Below, piece by piece: positions 43,427-52,023 of a stretch of 64,000 nt of DNA; positions within the stretch are counted from its first letter, which is position 1, and each line of letters starts with the position of its first letter. Source of the stretch: Desulfovibrio sp. JC022 (lineage in GTDB: Bacteria > Desulfobacterota > Desulfovibrionia > Desulfovibrionales > Desulfovibrionaceae); NCBI RefSeq assembly GCF_010470665.1, contig NZ_VOPZ01000008.1:62001-126000 (forward strand), in the 5' to 3' direction. The notes under the pieces were generated by a model that saw only the letters and a list, made by a program, of their open reading frames with translations, ran no database searches and was not told the DNA's origin. The position numbers were made by a program, and so were the translations under genes.

Positions 43427-43481
43427 GTTAAACTCACTTGTTTTCTAAATCCCTGCCTTAATTCAATGCAAAAATCAAAAT

Positions 43482-43518
43482 ATGGGTGAAATTTTAAAAT
43501 AAATAAAATTCCACCCAT
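43482..43518 (-). terminator. Hairpin between nifS and cysK
   Basis: ATGGGTG (43482-43488) pairs with CACCCAT (43512-43518) around an AT-rich inner stem. On the minus strand it is followed by T-rich bases, so it may attenuate transcription between nifS and cysK. Confidence 0.5.
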
Positions 43519-43524
43519 CAAATC

Positions 43525-44715
43525 TTAATGATCGTGATCGTCTACCCAGTCTAAACCTTCATCACCGCGACGGAAGGGAGACATCTCGCGCAGACGGCTG
43601 ATGATCGGCGGCAGCTCTTTGAGCACCAGATCAATATCCTCGTCAGTATTGTAGGTGGACAGGGAAAAACGGAGCGAACCGTGAGCAAAAGTAAAGGGAA
43701 CACCCATGGCCCGGAGTACGTGGGACGGCTCAAGGGAACCGGAAGTACAGGCCGAACCGGAGCTGGCGGCAATGCCGAACTGGTCCAGCATGAGCAGCAT
43801 GGCTTCGCCTTCAATGTACTTGAAAGCGATAGAAGAAGTATTAGGCAACCTCTTTTCCATATCGCCGTTGACGATGGCATCGGGAATAGCTGCAATAAGT
43901 CCCTTTTCAAGACGATCACGCATAGCCCGCACGCGGGTGTTTTCGTCATCAATATGCTCAACCGCAAGCTCCATGGCTACGCCTAAGCCGACGATACCGG
44001 GCAGATTCTCGGTACCGCCACGGCGTCCGTGTTCCTGATGCCCGCCAAGCATGAAAGGACGGAACGGCGCATTCTTACGCACGAACAAAGCTCCCACACC
44101 CTTGGGTGCGTGAATCTTATGCCCGGAAAGGACCAGATAATCCACAGGCAGGGTCTTGAGGTCAATGGCAATTTTACCCACGGCCTGCACAGCGTCAGTA
44201 TGAAAAAGAACGCCGTGCTTCTTAGCTATTTCAGCCATTTCCTGAATGGGCGAAATCACGCCGGATTCATTGTTGGCATACATGATTGAGACAAGAGCGG
44301 TATCAGGACGGAACGCTGTCCGGTACTGATCCATATCGAACAAACCGTTGGAATCCACGGACAGGTAGGTCACAGCGTAACCCTTGCGCTCATAATGTTT
44401 GGCAACATTGAGTACTGCCGGGTGTTCCACGCGGGTAGTGATTATGTGACGTTTTTCCGGCTGAGCTTCGAGGGCGGAGAAAATAGCAGTGTTATCACCC
44501 TCGGTGCCACAGGAGGTAAAAATAATTTCATCGGGATCGCAATTCAGCCCGGCAGCAATTTTCTGGCGGGCCTGCTCCATGAGCATACCGGATTGTCCGC
44601 CGAGACGGTGCATGGACGAAGGGTTACCGAACTCATCGCCGAGCAGGGGCAGAATGGCTTCACGCACTTCCGGTGCCACCATGGTAGTAGCGTTGTTATC
44701 AAGATATGCTGACAT
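43525..44715 (-). CDS. nifS: Cysteine desulfurase NifS
   Basis: NifS removes sulfur from cysteine for Fe-S assembly on NifU. The 396-residue PLP protein begins AYLDNNATTMVAPEV. It has HTDAVQAVGK near 172, the PLP lysine in LSGHKIHAPKGVG near 200, and the active-site Cys loop SSGSACTSGSLEPSHVL near 325-340. The short Cys loop is the NifS/IscS type. Its start is 2 bases from the nifU stop, so they are coupled. Confidence 0.95.
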   Translation of the reverse strand: MSAYLDNNATTMVAPEVREAILPLLGDEFGNPSSMHRLGGQSGMLMEQARQKIAAGLNCDPDEIIFTSCGTEGDNTAIFSALEAQPEKRHIITTRVEHPAVLNVAKHYERKGYAVTYLSVDSNGLFDMDQYRTAFRPDTALVSIMYANNESGVISPIQEMAEIAKKHGVLFHTDAVQAVGKIAIDLKTLPVDYLVLSGHKIHAPKGVGALFVRKNAPFRPFMLGGHQEHGRRGGTENLPGIVGLGVAMELAVEHIDDENTRVRAMRDRLEKGLIAAIPDAIVNGDMEKRLPNTSSIAFKYIEGEAMLLMLDQFGIAASSGSACTSGSLEPSHVLRAMGVPFTFAHGSLRFSLSTYNTDEDIDLVLKELPPIISRLREMSPFRRGDEGLDWVDDHDH

Positions 44716-44717
44716 GA

Positions 44718-45557
44718 CTAGCCCTCCAGCACGCTGATTTCAGGTTCCACGGTTTCCTTGAGGCGGCGTTCCACAAAATCCTTGAGAGTACGCCCGCTAG
44801 ACGGGCAGCCGACGCAGGCCCCGCGCAGGGAAACAATCACTTTATGACCATCAATGTCGATGAGTTCAATATCTCCGCCGTCCTTGTTCAGGGCCGGGCG
44901 GATTTCCTCATCAATAACCTTGGTCACCAGCTGAAAGCGCTTGATGTTGGTCAGCCTGGCAGGCTTTTCCGGCTCCGGCGCGGGCTTGGCAGCTTCCCCG
45001 GTAAGGATTTCAGTAATGATTTCCTCAATGCGTCCGTGACAGTCCTCACAGCCGCCACCGGCCTTGGTGAAGTTGGTCACTTCTTCAAGGGTGGTCAGCT
45101 TGTTCTCCTGCACAGCGCGCTTGATCTGAACGTCGGTGACGCCAAAGCACTTACAGACGATTTCACCTTCCGGTGCGGGCGCAGCTTCAAGACCGCGATA
45201 CTTACGAATGGCATCTTCAAGGGCTTCCTGTCCCATAACAGAACAGTGCATTTTTTCCTTGGGCAGACCGCCAAGGGCCTCAGCAATGTCCTTGTTACTG
45301 ACCTTGGAAGCTTCATCAAGAGTCATGCCCTTGATCAGTTCTGTAAGTACGGAACTGGAAGCAATAGCACTGGCGCAGCCGAAAGTCTGAAACTTGGCAT
45401 CCACAATGCGCTCTTCATCATCTATCTTAAGAAAGAGCCGCAGGGCATCACCACAGGAAAGAGAACCTACTTCGCCGATAGCATCCGCATCTTCAATAAC
45501 CCCTACGTTCTGAGGGTTGAGAAAATGTTCCTGTACTTTATTAGTATATTCCCACAT
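44718..45557 (-). CDS. nifU: NifU Fe-S scaffold protein
   Basis: A full-length three-domain NifU (279 residues). The N-terminal IscU-like scaffold has Cys residues in GSLSCGDALRL, FGCASAIAS and MHCSVMG. The central [2Fe-2S] domain has CKCFG and GGGCEDCHG (near 130-165). The C-terminal Nfu-like domain has RGACVGCPSSG with C-x2-C near 250. It receives sulfur from NifS. It is the first gene of the nifU-nifS-cysK-serine acetyltransferase run; GGAGG lies just upstream of the ATG. Confidence 0.95.
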   Translation of the reverse strand: MWEYTNKVQEHFLNPQNVGVIEDADAIGEVGSLSCGDALRLFLKIDDEERIVDAKFQTFGCASAIASSSVLTELIKGMTLDEASKVSNKDIAEALGGLPKEKMHCSVMGQEALEDAIRKYRGLEAAPAPEGEIVCKCFGVTDVQIKRAVQENKLTTLEEVTNFTKAGGGCEDCHGRIEEIITEILTGEAAKPAPEPEKPARLTNIKRFQLVTKVIDEEIRPALNKDGGDIELIDIDGHKVIVSLRGACVGCPSSGRTLKDFVERRLKETVEPEISVLEG

Positions 45558-45672
45558 ATTATCCTCCGCATCTCTATTGCGTGAATCAGGTTTATAAGAA
45601 ATATCTTAAGCATACCCTCTTCCGAATATTTTCGAAAGAAAAACGGTCTGCCTTCTATTTTTCAACAAAATT

Positions 45673-45691
45673 TCATACCATTTTGGTATGA
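45673..45691. promoter_or_regulatory. Dyad upstream of nifU, candidate Rrf2-type operator
   Basis: TCATACC and GGTATGA form a 7-bp dyad around ATTTT, about 115 bases before the nifU start. Rrf2-family regulators such as IscR often control such operons through similar dyads. The rest of 45558-45946 shows an intergenic element and no gene. Confidence 0.4.
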
Positions 45692-45836
45692 TTTATTCTA
45701 CGCTCAAGGCCCATGCTTAGCAAGTTTTTTATACTTTCACCGTAGATATTAGGTTGTAAATTTTAAATGACAAGAGGGGAAAGGTGAACTTACCCGCTAA
45801 AACCATAAAAAGACGATACACTTTTCGATAAAAAGC

Positions 45837-45949
45837 GGCGAAGCCTTATTAAAAAAGTTTGGGATTCTTAAACCCTTTTCAAAGGGTTTAAGGCCCCCGG
45901 CAGGGCCGCCGGAGGCAAACTCTATTCATCAAACACGCGTAGCGCATCA
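45837..45949 (-). repeat. Intergenic hairpin element plus GATGCGC module at the buk stop
   Basis: On the minus strand: the module TTGATGCGCTACGCG overlaps the buk stop codon. The head GCCTCCGGCGGCCC, the stem CTTAAACCCTTT / AAAGGGTTTAAG, GAATCCCAAACTTTTTTA and tail GGCTTCGCC follow. Confidence 0.8.
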
Positions 45950-47035
45950 ATTCATGTATTCCTGCGGCTGCATATCACCGCGCAGAACAGCCAGACCGCC
46001 GCGCCCCATGACTTCCATTTCTTCAAGACCGGTGACAACCTTCACCGGAGCAATAAACCCGACCACATCCTCCACTGCCTTGACCAGCAGCTCACTGCGG
46101 GCAACGCCTCCGGTGAGAATAATGGCATCGATAGGACGTTTTTGCGGATCGCCCTTCATTAGAGCAGGAATAAAGGAACAGATATGCTTGGATGCATTGT
46201 AAACCAACGCTTCCAGCACCAGACGGGCATCCTCATCCCCGTCTTCCATGCGGGCCTGAACTTCGCGCATGTCGTTGGTTCCAAGCAGTCCGAGAACTCC
46301 GGACCGGGAAGTAACAACCTTGCGCATTTCATCAAAAGTATACTGACCTGATTCCACAAGATTGAGTACAGGAAGGACAGGCAGAGTCCCGGAACGTTCC
46401 GGGCTGAACGGTCCTTCGCCGTCAAGAGCGTTGATGACATCAACCACCTTTCCGTCCCTGTGTGCCCCGATAGAAACCCCGCCGCCCATATGCCCGACTA
46501 TGAACTTTGCCTGCTCGTATTCCAAGCCCATTTTTGCAGCAACACTACGAGCCGCGCCACGCTGACTCAAGGCATGAAAAACACTACGCCGTTTGATTTC
46601 AGGAAGCCCGGTAACCTTGGCGACAGGGTCCATTTCATCGGTAACCACCGGGTCCATGATCATGGACGGCACACCCCACTGCTCTGCAAATTCACGGGCA
46701 ATCATTGCCCCCAGATTGCAGGGATGGACACCGTATTGACCGCTTTCCAAATCGGAAATCATCTCATCATTTATGGAGTAAGGTCCGCCGGGGATGGGTT
46801 TAAGCAAACCGCCCCGCCCTACAACCATATCCGGTGTTCCTTTTTCAAGCTCATCTTTAATAAGCTCCATAACAGCTGTACTGCGGAACTCTTTTTGATC
46901 CATTACAGTGGAAAATTTATCTATACTTTCACGGGGATGGCTTACTTCAGCGTCAAAACAGACTTTTTCATCGTCGAAGATTGCCACTTTGGTTGATGTT
47001 GATCCGGGATTGATTACAAGAATTCTCGAACCCAT
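45947..47035 (-). CDS. buk: Butyrate kinase
   Basis: A 362-residue ASKHA-fold acid kinase. It begins RILVINPGSTSTKVAIFD and contains GGGVSIGAH near 184, LLGTND near 263 and ILTGGVARS near 310, with the length of butyrate kinases (acetate kinase is longer). It interconverts butyryl phosphate and butyrate, or a branched-chain analogue. No phosphotransbutyrylase gene is adjacent. It is divergent from a TetR gene that might control it. Confidence 0.92.
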   Translation of the reverse strand: MGSRILVINPGSTSTKVAIFDDEKVCFDAEVSHPRESIDKFSTVMDQKEFRSTAVMELIKDELEKGTPDMVVGRGGLLKPIPGGPYSINDEMISDLESGQYGVHPCNLGAMIAREFAEQWGVPSMIMDPVVTDEMDPVAKVTGLPEIKRRSVFHALSQRGAARSVAAKMGLEYEQAKFIVGHMGGGVSIGAHRDGKVVDVINALDGEGPFSPERSGTLPVLPVLNLVESGQYTFDEMRKVVTSRSGVLGLLGTNDMREVQARMEDGDEDARLVLEALVYNASKHICSFIPALMKGDPQKRPIDAIILTGGVARSELLVKAVEDVVGFIAPVKVVTGLEEMEVMGRGGLAVLRGDMQPQEYMN

Positions 47036-47168
47036 TCATGATCTCCGTAAGTTTGCTGCAAGTTTGAGTTTCCGCATTATGTGCTAAAATGGAGAAAAAC
47101 AAAAGTAACACCCTACGTTCCCGGACTCCTTGACTAAAATCAAGAGAGAGTTACATTCTAAAATATGG

Positions 47169-47174
47169 TATAAT
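47169..47174 (+). promoter_or_regulatory. TATAAT box before the TetR gene
   Basis: TATAAT lies 40 bases ahead of the ATG at 47215, without a clear -35. Confidence 0.35.
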
Positions 47175-47214
47175 TACAAATACAAACAACACCACTCAGC
47201 AAAAGGCCGCCGTT

Positions 47215-47853
47215 ATGACTTTAAAAGTAGTTCCCATCAATACCCTCACCGCCACACGCAGAAAGATTCTGCATGCAGCTTACAAATGTGCCGCCAAAAC
47301 CGGATTCAACAATCTTGATGTGGATGAAATAACGAACAAGGCCGGGGTAACCCGCAAGACCCTCTACAGCTACTTTAACGGGCTGGAAAACCTGATGAGT
47401 GAGTTGGCTGTATCGGGCATATACTGGCCTACCACCGAGGAACTGCTGGCCAATGCTCCATCCGAGTTCCCCGAGATCGAACCGGAAAAACAGGTAGCAG
47501 CATTTTTCACCGCGCTGCGCCGGACTCTGGAAACAAGGCCGGATACCCTGCGTCTGCTGGCTTGGGAAATGCTGGAGCGCACCCCGCTTTCGGAATTACT
47601 GGAAGATGTGCGGGTACGCACGGCGTTGGAATTTTTCGAACACATGACCCCGGACGTGCCCGATGACGTGGATCTGGCAGCCGCAGTAGCCATCTTAGGC
47701 GGGGCCATTTCCTATCTGTCCATCCGCTCCCTGAACACCAAACATTTCGGCGGAGTCAGCCTGCAGGACGAAGTAGGCTGGGACCGCATGGAAGCAGCAA
47801 TGCAGAACATGTTACGCGGGCTGCTTTGTCTGAAGCCGGAAACTCTGGAGTAA
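47215..47853 (+). CDS. TetR/AcrR family regulator
   Basis: A 212-residue regulator. The N-terminal DNA-binding domain (about 12-60) contains RRKILHAAYKCAAKTGFNNLDVDEITNKAGVTRKTLYSYF in two pieces, with the YSYF end of the recognition helix. The rest is a helical ligand-binding domain with no clear subfamily. The nearest targets are itself and the divergent buk gene; this is inference. Its ligand is unknown. Confidence 0.88.
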   Translation: MTLKVVPINTLTATRRKILHAAYKCAAKTGFNNLDVDEITNKAGVTRKTLYSYFNGLENLMSELAVSGIYWPTTEELLANAPSEFPEIEPEKQVAAFFTALRRTLETRPDTLRLLAWEMLERTPLSELLEDVRVRTALEFFEHMTPDVPDDVDLAAAVAILGGAISYLSIRSLNTKHFGGVSLQDEVGWDRMEAAMQNMLRGLLCLKPETLE

Positions 47854-47879
47854 TTTTCCAGCAAAACTCACCTCTTCGT

Positions 47880-48179
47880 TTATCTACGCATCCTGAAAAA
47901 CATGACCAGCGGAGATGAAACCACCATGGCAATCAAGGCTATCTCCGGGGACAGAAACTGCTGCGTGCCGATGCATACACCGAGCACAATCAGAAACCAC
48001 GGAATCCAGCCCGCCACATAAACCTGTCCCGCAGGGCCGAAGATAAAACAAAGCAAGAGGCCGATCCAAAGCACATTCGGTCTTGATTTGCGGAGCCTCG
48101 TGCCAAGAATGAACGGGAGCACAGTTGCGCCGAGGATGATGATCGCGGTGAGGATTATATTGAGTGTGGATGCGTCCAT
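47880..48179 (-). CDS. Small multi-pass membrane protein
   Basis: A 99-residue hydrophobic protein. Helices at about 6-24 (IILTAIIILGATVLPFIL), 34-50 (VLWIGLLLCFIFGPAG), 55-72 and 78-95. I do not recognise the family. The start MDASTLNII at 48179 is preferred over a longer frame, whose extra residues have no support. It is convergent with the TetR gene. Confidence 0.65.
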   Translation of the reverse strand: MDASTLNIILTAIIILGATVLPFILGTRLRKSRPNVLWIGLLLCFIFGPAGQVYVAGWIPWFLIVLGVCIGTQQFLSPEIALIAMVVSSPLVMFFRMRR

Positions 48180-48284
48180 GTGGGTGGTACTCCTGTTAGG
48201 GTGGTGTAATTGGCAAAAGCTAGCAGCTAGGGCTTTTGCGGGCAAGGATCGTATTCACGATATCCAATCCAAAAGAACAAGTAA

Positions 48285-48347
48285 GTAAGACGCAACGAAC
48301 CCTATCCCTGCGGCAGCGGTAAGAAATACAAGAAATGCTGCGGCTAA
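48285..48347 (+). pseudogene. SEC-C motif gene remnant
   Basis: A short frame reads RRNEPYPCGSGKKYKKCCG then stop, the C-terminal SEC-C zinc motif (with one Cys replaced by Tyr). An in-frame stop lies just upstream at 48282. A neighbouring frame before it ends AGKDRIHDIQSKRTSK, as if a frameshift separated the pieces. It appears to be the decayed 3' end of a gene. Confidence 0.5.
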
Positions 48348-48377
48348 CCGCAAACTTCCACAAGTCTGAATATGATG

Positions 48378-48416
48378 AAACCCCCGCTTCATTTGGAGCG
48401 GGGGTTTTTGTTTTTG
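48378..48416. terminator. Bidirectional terminator near the SEC-C remnant
   Basis: AAACCCCCGCT pairs with AGCGGGGGTTT, followed by TTGTTTTT. It also ends the minus-strand gene at 48427. Confidence 0.8.
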
Positions 48417-48426
48417 GAAGCGAAGT

Positions 48427-48819
48427 TTAATTCGATATAGAACTACTATTTATGTTGAATGGAGGTATCGAATGATGCTCAATACCGTCCTGAGTGATAA
48501 CGAATAAATCATATGAATCTAAACCATTGGTCATATAACCTGATGATAAGTCCATTTTTTTTCCTGATTTGAATAAAACAAGAATATCATAATGACTATC
48601 GCCAGGAATTTCAAACCGACCCACTACATGACCATTTATATCCATTTCAGGTATCTTAATTTGTAAATCCATAATTTTTATTTCTACTTCATGCACAACC
48701 TCGTTGGACTTATTTTCAACAATTACAAAACCATGACTTTTATTAGGACGAAGTTCACCTAAAAGCGCACCTAATAATAAACATAACAACATTAATGAAA
48801 AGCAAAGAAATTTCTTCAT
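48427..48819 (-). CDS. Small exported protein, candidate RHS immunity protein
   Basis: An AT-rich gene for a 130-residue protein with an N-terminal hydrophobic signal or anchor (about 3-20, KFLCFSLMLLCLLLGALLG) and a mainly beta-like remainder (FVIVENKSNEVVHEVEIKI, YDILVLFKSGKKM). I know no family for it. It lies 9 bases after the RHS gene, in the position immunity genes usually occupy, and shares its low GC content. The proposed role is inference. Confidence 0.55.
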   Translation of the reverse strand: MKKFLCFSLMLLCLLLGALLGELRPNKSHGFVIVENKSNEVVHEVEIKIMDLQIKIPEMDINGHVVGRFEIPGDSHYDILVLFKSGKKMDLSSGYMTNGLDSYDLFVITQDGIEHHSIPPFNINSSSISN

Positions 48820-48828
48820 TTACAACCT

Positions 48829-51081
48829 CTAATTGCTGTAAGGATTAATTTGAGAACCTTGCTTAGGACTTTTTTGTAGATTATTATTATTTACAGCCCT
48901 TTTTGCTTTGCCTGCGGCCCTGCCTACTGCATTATTATGTATATCCATCATCGCTTCATTCCATGGTTGGTTTTTATTTATTAAACCATCTATTTCATGC
49001 GCAGTTCCAAAAGCCCAAGCTCTAGCAGGGCCAAGGTCTTCAGTCATACGCCTGCTCCATTCAGCATGACGCATTGCATCTCCTTCATTATTATGACTTC
49101 CTCTGCCCCGCTTAGCTAATTCTTCTCTGGCGATTTCCTTTGCCTTATCATATCCTGTAAAATCTCTCGCTTCTTTAATGCCATCTTCTACATAATTTCC
49201 TACTTTCTCAAAAAATCCCTTTCCCTTTTTCTCATCTTTATTGGCAACAACAGCCGCACGCCGCTGCCCCTCTATACGCTCTGCACGAGCACGATCTCTA
49301 CGATCCTGTTTCGCCTGCTCCTGTGCATCAAATTGTGTCTGTTTATTCGCCAACTCTTGAGCACGCTTTTCCGTTTTCCGAGCCTGTTGTTGATTTGCTT
49401 TGTTCAGTTGTTCCAAAGACTGTAGACTTTGTTGATCAAAACGAGCATTATTCCTCGCATTTCGACTCTGACCTTCACCGCCAAGGGTATTACCCCCACC
49501 GTAGTGCGAGCCTCCCGGATCAGTGTTGTAGCCCCAACCCCCATTTGTGGGGCCGTAGGCACTTCCGCTTGTTCCGTCATAGCCCAGCCCAAAATCTCCT
49601 CCTGAATAACCACGGGAACTTGATGATCTACTACCTCCTGTCCCACCATGTCCCTGTTCACTCTCCTTCTTCAACCCCACCCGATCCACAAAATTAACCG
49701 GATCATCATGGCAGTACCCGTAAACATCCACATCGCCGCCCTCAAGGCCGAGGGGATCGGGGGTGATGAAGCGTCCTATGGAAGGATCGTATTCGCGGTG
49801 ACCGAAATGAACGAGGCCGGTATCGCGGTCATAGAGTCCGGCAGCAAAACCAAGCGGGATATTCATGCGCTCATTGGTATCGACAATCAGATTTCCGAAC
49901 GAATCGCGAATAATCCGCTTTACCTCATGACCAGCTTCGTTAGCAACCATATAAATTGTACCGACCTGGTCGGAAGCGAAGCAGTAAACTTCGCCATTGT
50001 AGCGCATGGCAACGGGATCGCCTTCATTGTCGTAAGCAAACTCCATACGGCTCCCGTCTTCAAACGCAACAACGGCAAGGGTAGTGAAATCATACCAGCT
50101 GTAAGTTTCCGCAACTTTACCGTTCACCGACTTAGCCATGCGTCTGCCCTGCGGATCAATAACGTATGAAATACGACGACCGTCAGGCAAATTTACCTGC
50201 TCAAGCTGCCCAGAATGATGGTATTCGTAGGTTGTCACATCCAAACCATCCTGCTTCATGACCAAGCGGCCCTCGCCGTCGTAGGAATATTTCACTTCCC
50301 CGGCCCGTTCCAGCCGTACCCCCGGACCGTAAGTGAAACGGCATTGCCCAGTTTGGGGAGTGGAACCGAAGTAACGTTCGCCCTGTTTGCCGTACTTGTA
50401 CTCCTCAATAAGCCGTTCATCTTTCCAAACATTGCAAAGCCTTCCGCCTGCGTCATATTCATATTGTAGAAGATGATCTTTAGGCTCAAGGGAACACAAT
50501 TTACCCACAATGCGCCCGTCTTCATCTCTTGCGGTTGCCAGTACGGAAAACGGTTCTTCCGTACCCGGCACAATAAACGAGGTCACGCGAATTGCATCTT
50601 CGGGATCAAACTCAACGCCATCACGCTCGAATTCATCGTGCAGGTCTTCACCTGTGCCCGTTTGCGGTTGTTGCGGTTCGGGGTGTTCCGGGATAAATTC
50701 CTCAATGAGGGCTTTGCCGTAGTCGGTCTGCGCTAAATCCTGCGCCAACGGCAGGTCGGGGTTCTCACGCATGAAACGCAGATGGGCCAGACGTTTACGC
50801 CATGCGTAGCGCTCTTTCTCGATTTCCCATTCTTTGTTCTTCTGCTCCCAGCGCACTTTAACTTCCGGTTTCATCATGGACGGATACATGCGGTCACCGC
50901 GTGAAAATTCCGAAAAATCAGCCAGTGGTTCCGGCAAGGCCATGCCTGTGGACGGGGAATAAACCTCCCACATATTTTCGATCTGCATTTCCGGCGGTTC
51001 ATTTTCGCCATACATCCGCAGGGCAAGGTTCAAATCTTCCCGTTTTTTGGGCCGCAGCGTAAAATCATTTCTAAAACTCAT
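48829..51081 (-). CDS. Short RHS protein with C-terminal toxin-like domain
   Basis: A 750-residue RHS/YD-repeat protein. Residues about 1-180 are a charged N-terminal region of unknown type. Residues about 190-470 carry YD-repeats (YEYDAGGRL, YSYDGEGRL) and the RHS core end YDRDTGLVHFGHREYD...DPLGLEGGDVDVYGY. A Gly/Ser-rich linker (472-540) and a Gln-rich helical segment (545-615) follow. The C-terminal domain (about 640-725) has NEGDAMRHAEWSRRM, AHE and MDIHNNAVGRAAG, similar to the DUF6973 family. RHS proteins often deliver such variable tips as toxins; no PAAR domain is seen. The 3' third is AT-richer than the core. Confidence 0.8.
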   Translation of the reverse strand: MSFRNDFTLRPKKREDLNLALRMYGENEPPEMQIENMWEVYSPSTGMALPEPLADFSEFSRGDRMYPSMMKPEVKVRWEQKNKEWEIEKERYAWRKRLAHLRFMRENPDLPLAQDLAQTDYGKALIEEFIPEHPEPQQPQTGTGEDLHDEFERDGVEFDPEDAIRVTSFIVPGTEEPFSVLATARDEDGRIVGKLCSLEPKDHLLQYEYDAGGRLCNVWKDERLIEEYKYGKQGERYFGSTPQTGQCRFTYGPGVRLERAGEVKYSYDGEGRLVMKQDGLDVTTYEYHHSGQLEQVNLPDGRRISYVIDPQGRRMAKSVNGKVAETYSWYDFTTLAVVAFEDGSRMEFAYDNEGDPVAMRYNGEVYCFASDQVGTIYMVANEAGHEVKRIIRDSFGNLIVDTNERMNIPLGFAAGLYDRDTGLVHFGHREYDPSIGRFITPDPLGLEGGDVDVYGYCHDDPVNFVDRVGLKKESEQGHGGTGGSRSSSSRGYSGGDFGLGYDGTSGSAYGPTNGGWGYNTDPGGSHYGGGNTLGGEGQSRNARNNARFDQQSLQSLEQLNKANQQQARKTEKRAQELANKQTQFDAQEQAKQDRRDRARAERIEGQRRAAVVANKDEKKGKGFFEKVGNYVEDGIKEARDFTGYDKAKEIAREELAKRGRGSHNNEGDAMRHAEWSRRMTEDLGPARAWAFGTAHEIDGLINKNQPWNEAMMDIHNNAVGRAAGKAKRAVNNNNLQKSPKQGSQINPYSN

Positions 51082-51177
51082 AAATAAACTCCATTGTTCA
51101 AATTAATCCAGAATGCGCAGAATCCATTGATTCATGCGCATTGCCTCGAATTCAAAAACAATGGATACAAATAAGGA

Positions 51178-51205
51178 CGGACCTGAGTTACCCGACTCAG
51201 GTCCG
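51178..51205. repeat. Hairpin between divergent RHS and TetR genes
   Basis: CGGACCTGAGT pairs perfectly with ACTCAGGTCCG around a 6-base loop. It may be an orphan terminator from a lost gene or a regulatory dyad. Confidence 0.45.
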
Positions 51206-51338
51206 CCCCCCCCTATTTGACCGCACAATCAATCCAGCCTATAAAACCGCAAGCGAGCAAACATATGACGGCAGACTTTGTCCGGTCCATTCCAAGATAA
51301 AGCCTGAACGTGAACCTTTAACGTGCCAGCGAGGGGCC

Positions 51339-51923
51339 ATGAAAGGTAAAAACAAAAAAGACGCGATCCTATATGCGGCTCAGGAGATTTTCGGTCGGTA
51401 CGGCTATGCCGGGACCACCGTGAAGATGATCTCCGAACGGGCAGGCGTGGCATTCGGTCTTGTCTCACACTATTTCGGATCAAAAGAAGAGCTTTTCATC
51501 ACCGCCGGGGTAGGCATTGTTGAAGACCTCACAGAATATCTGAGCGCGGAAACCCGCAAGGCATCAAATGGACTGGAAGGTATCCAGACCTTCATGCGCA
51601 GTTACCTGAGCTATACCCTGCAACATCGCAACACCTTCCCGGTGCTGTTGCGCTGCTCACCGTTCTCTGATGTCCAGATCGAACTGGACCGCTCACGCAT
51701 TGCGGTTAAATTTCAGCAGCTCTTGAATGTCATCCGCGAATCCGTAGAACGCGGAATTGAGGACGGTTCTATACGTGACCTGTCCGTTGATGACACCACC
51801 ACTATTGTCTACTCCAACATTGTCGGTACGGTCAGGACCAGATTCCTTTCTCCCTACGACCTGCCCAACCTCTACGAGGAAACCACCGACTTTGTAGTCC
51901 GCAGCATCCGAGCCAGGGATTAG
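51339..51923 (+). CDS. TetR/AcrR family regulator
   Basis: A 194-residue regulator with the DNA-binding domain at about 4-50 (KKDAILYAAQEIFGRYGYAGTTVKMISERAGVAFGLVSHYFGSKEELF spread over three helices). The remaining helices form a ligand-binding domain (about 60-190). The start at 51339 has GAGG 5 bases upstream; the longer open frame starts at a TTG far upstream. It precedes the DUF1007-NicO pair, which may be its target. Confidence 0.86.
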   Translation: MKGKNKKDAILYAAQEIFGRYGYAGTTVKMISERAGVAFGLVSHYFGSKEELFITAGVGIVEDLTEYLSAETRKASNGLEGIQTFMRSYLSYTLQHRNTFPVLLRCSPFSDVQIELDRSRIAVKFQQLLNVIRESVERGIEDGSIRDLSVDDTTTIVYSNIVGTVRTRFLSPYDLPNLYEETTDFVVRSIRARD

Positions 51924-51940
51924 GCTTCATCTTTTTCTAC

Positions 51941-51978
51941 AAAAAAGCCGCGCAACCCAAAGGTTGCGCGGCTTTTTT
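51941..51978. terminator. Terminator after the TetR gene
   Basis: A near-palindromic stem AAAAAAGCCGCGCAACC / GGTTGCGCGGCTTTTTT has a 4-base loop and T-runs on both strands. Confidence 0.85.
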
Positions 51979-52023
51979 GCTGCTGAACTTGACAGTTTTC
52001 GGTTCATAAATCATCTTGCCTGC

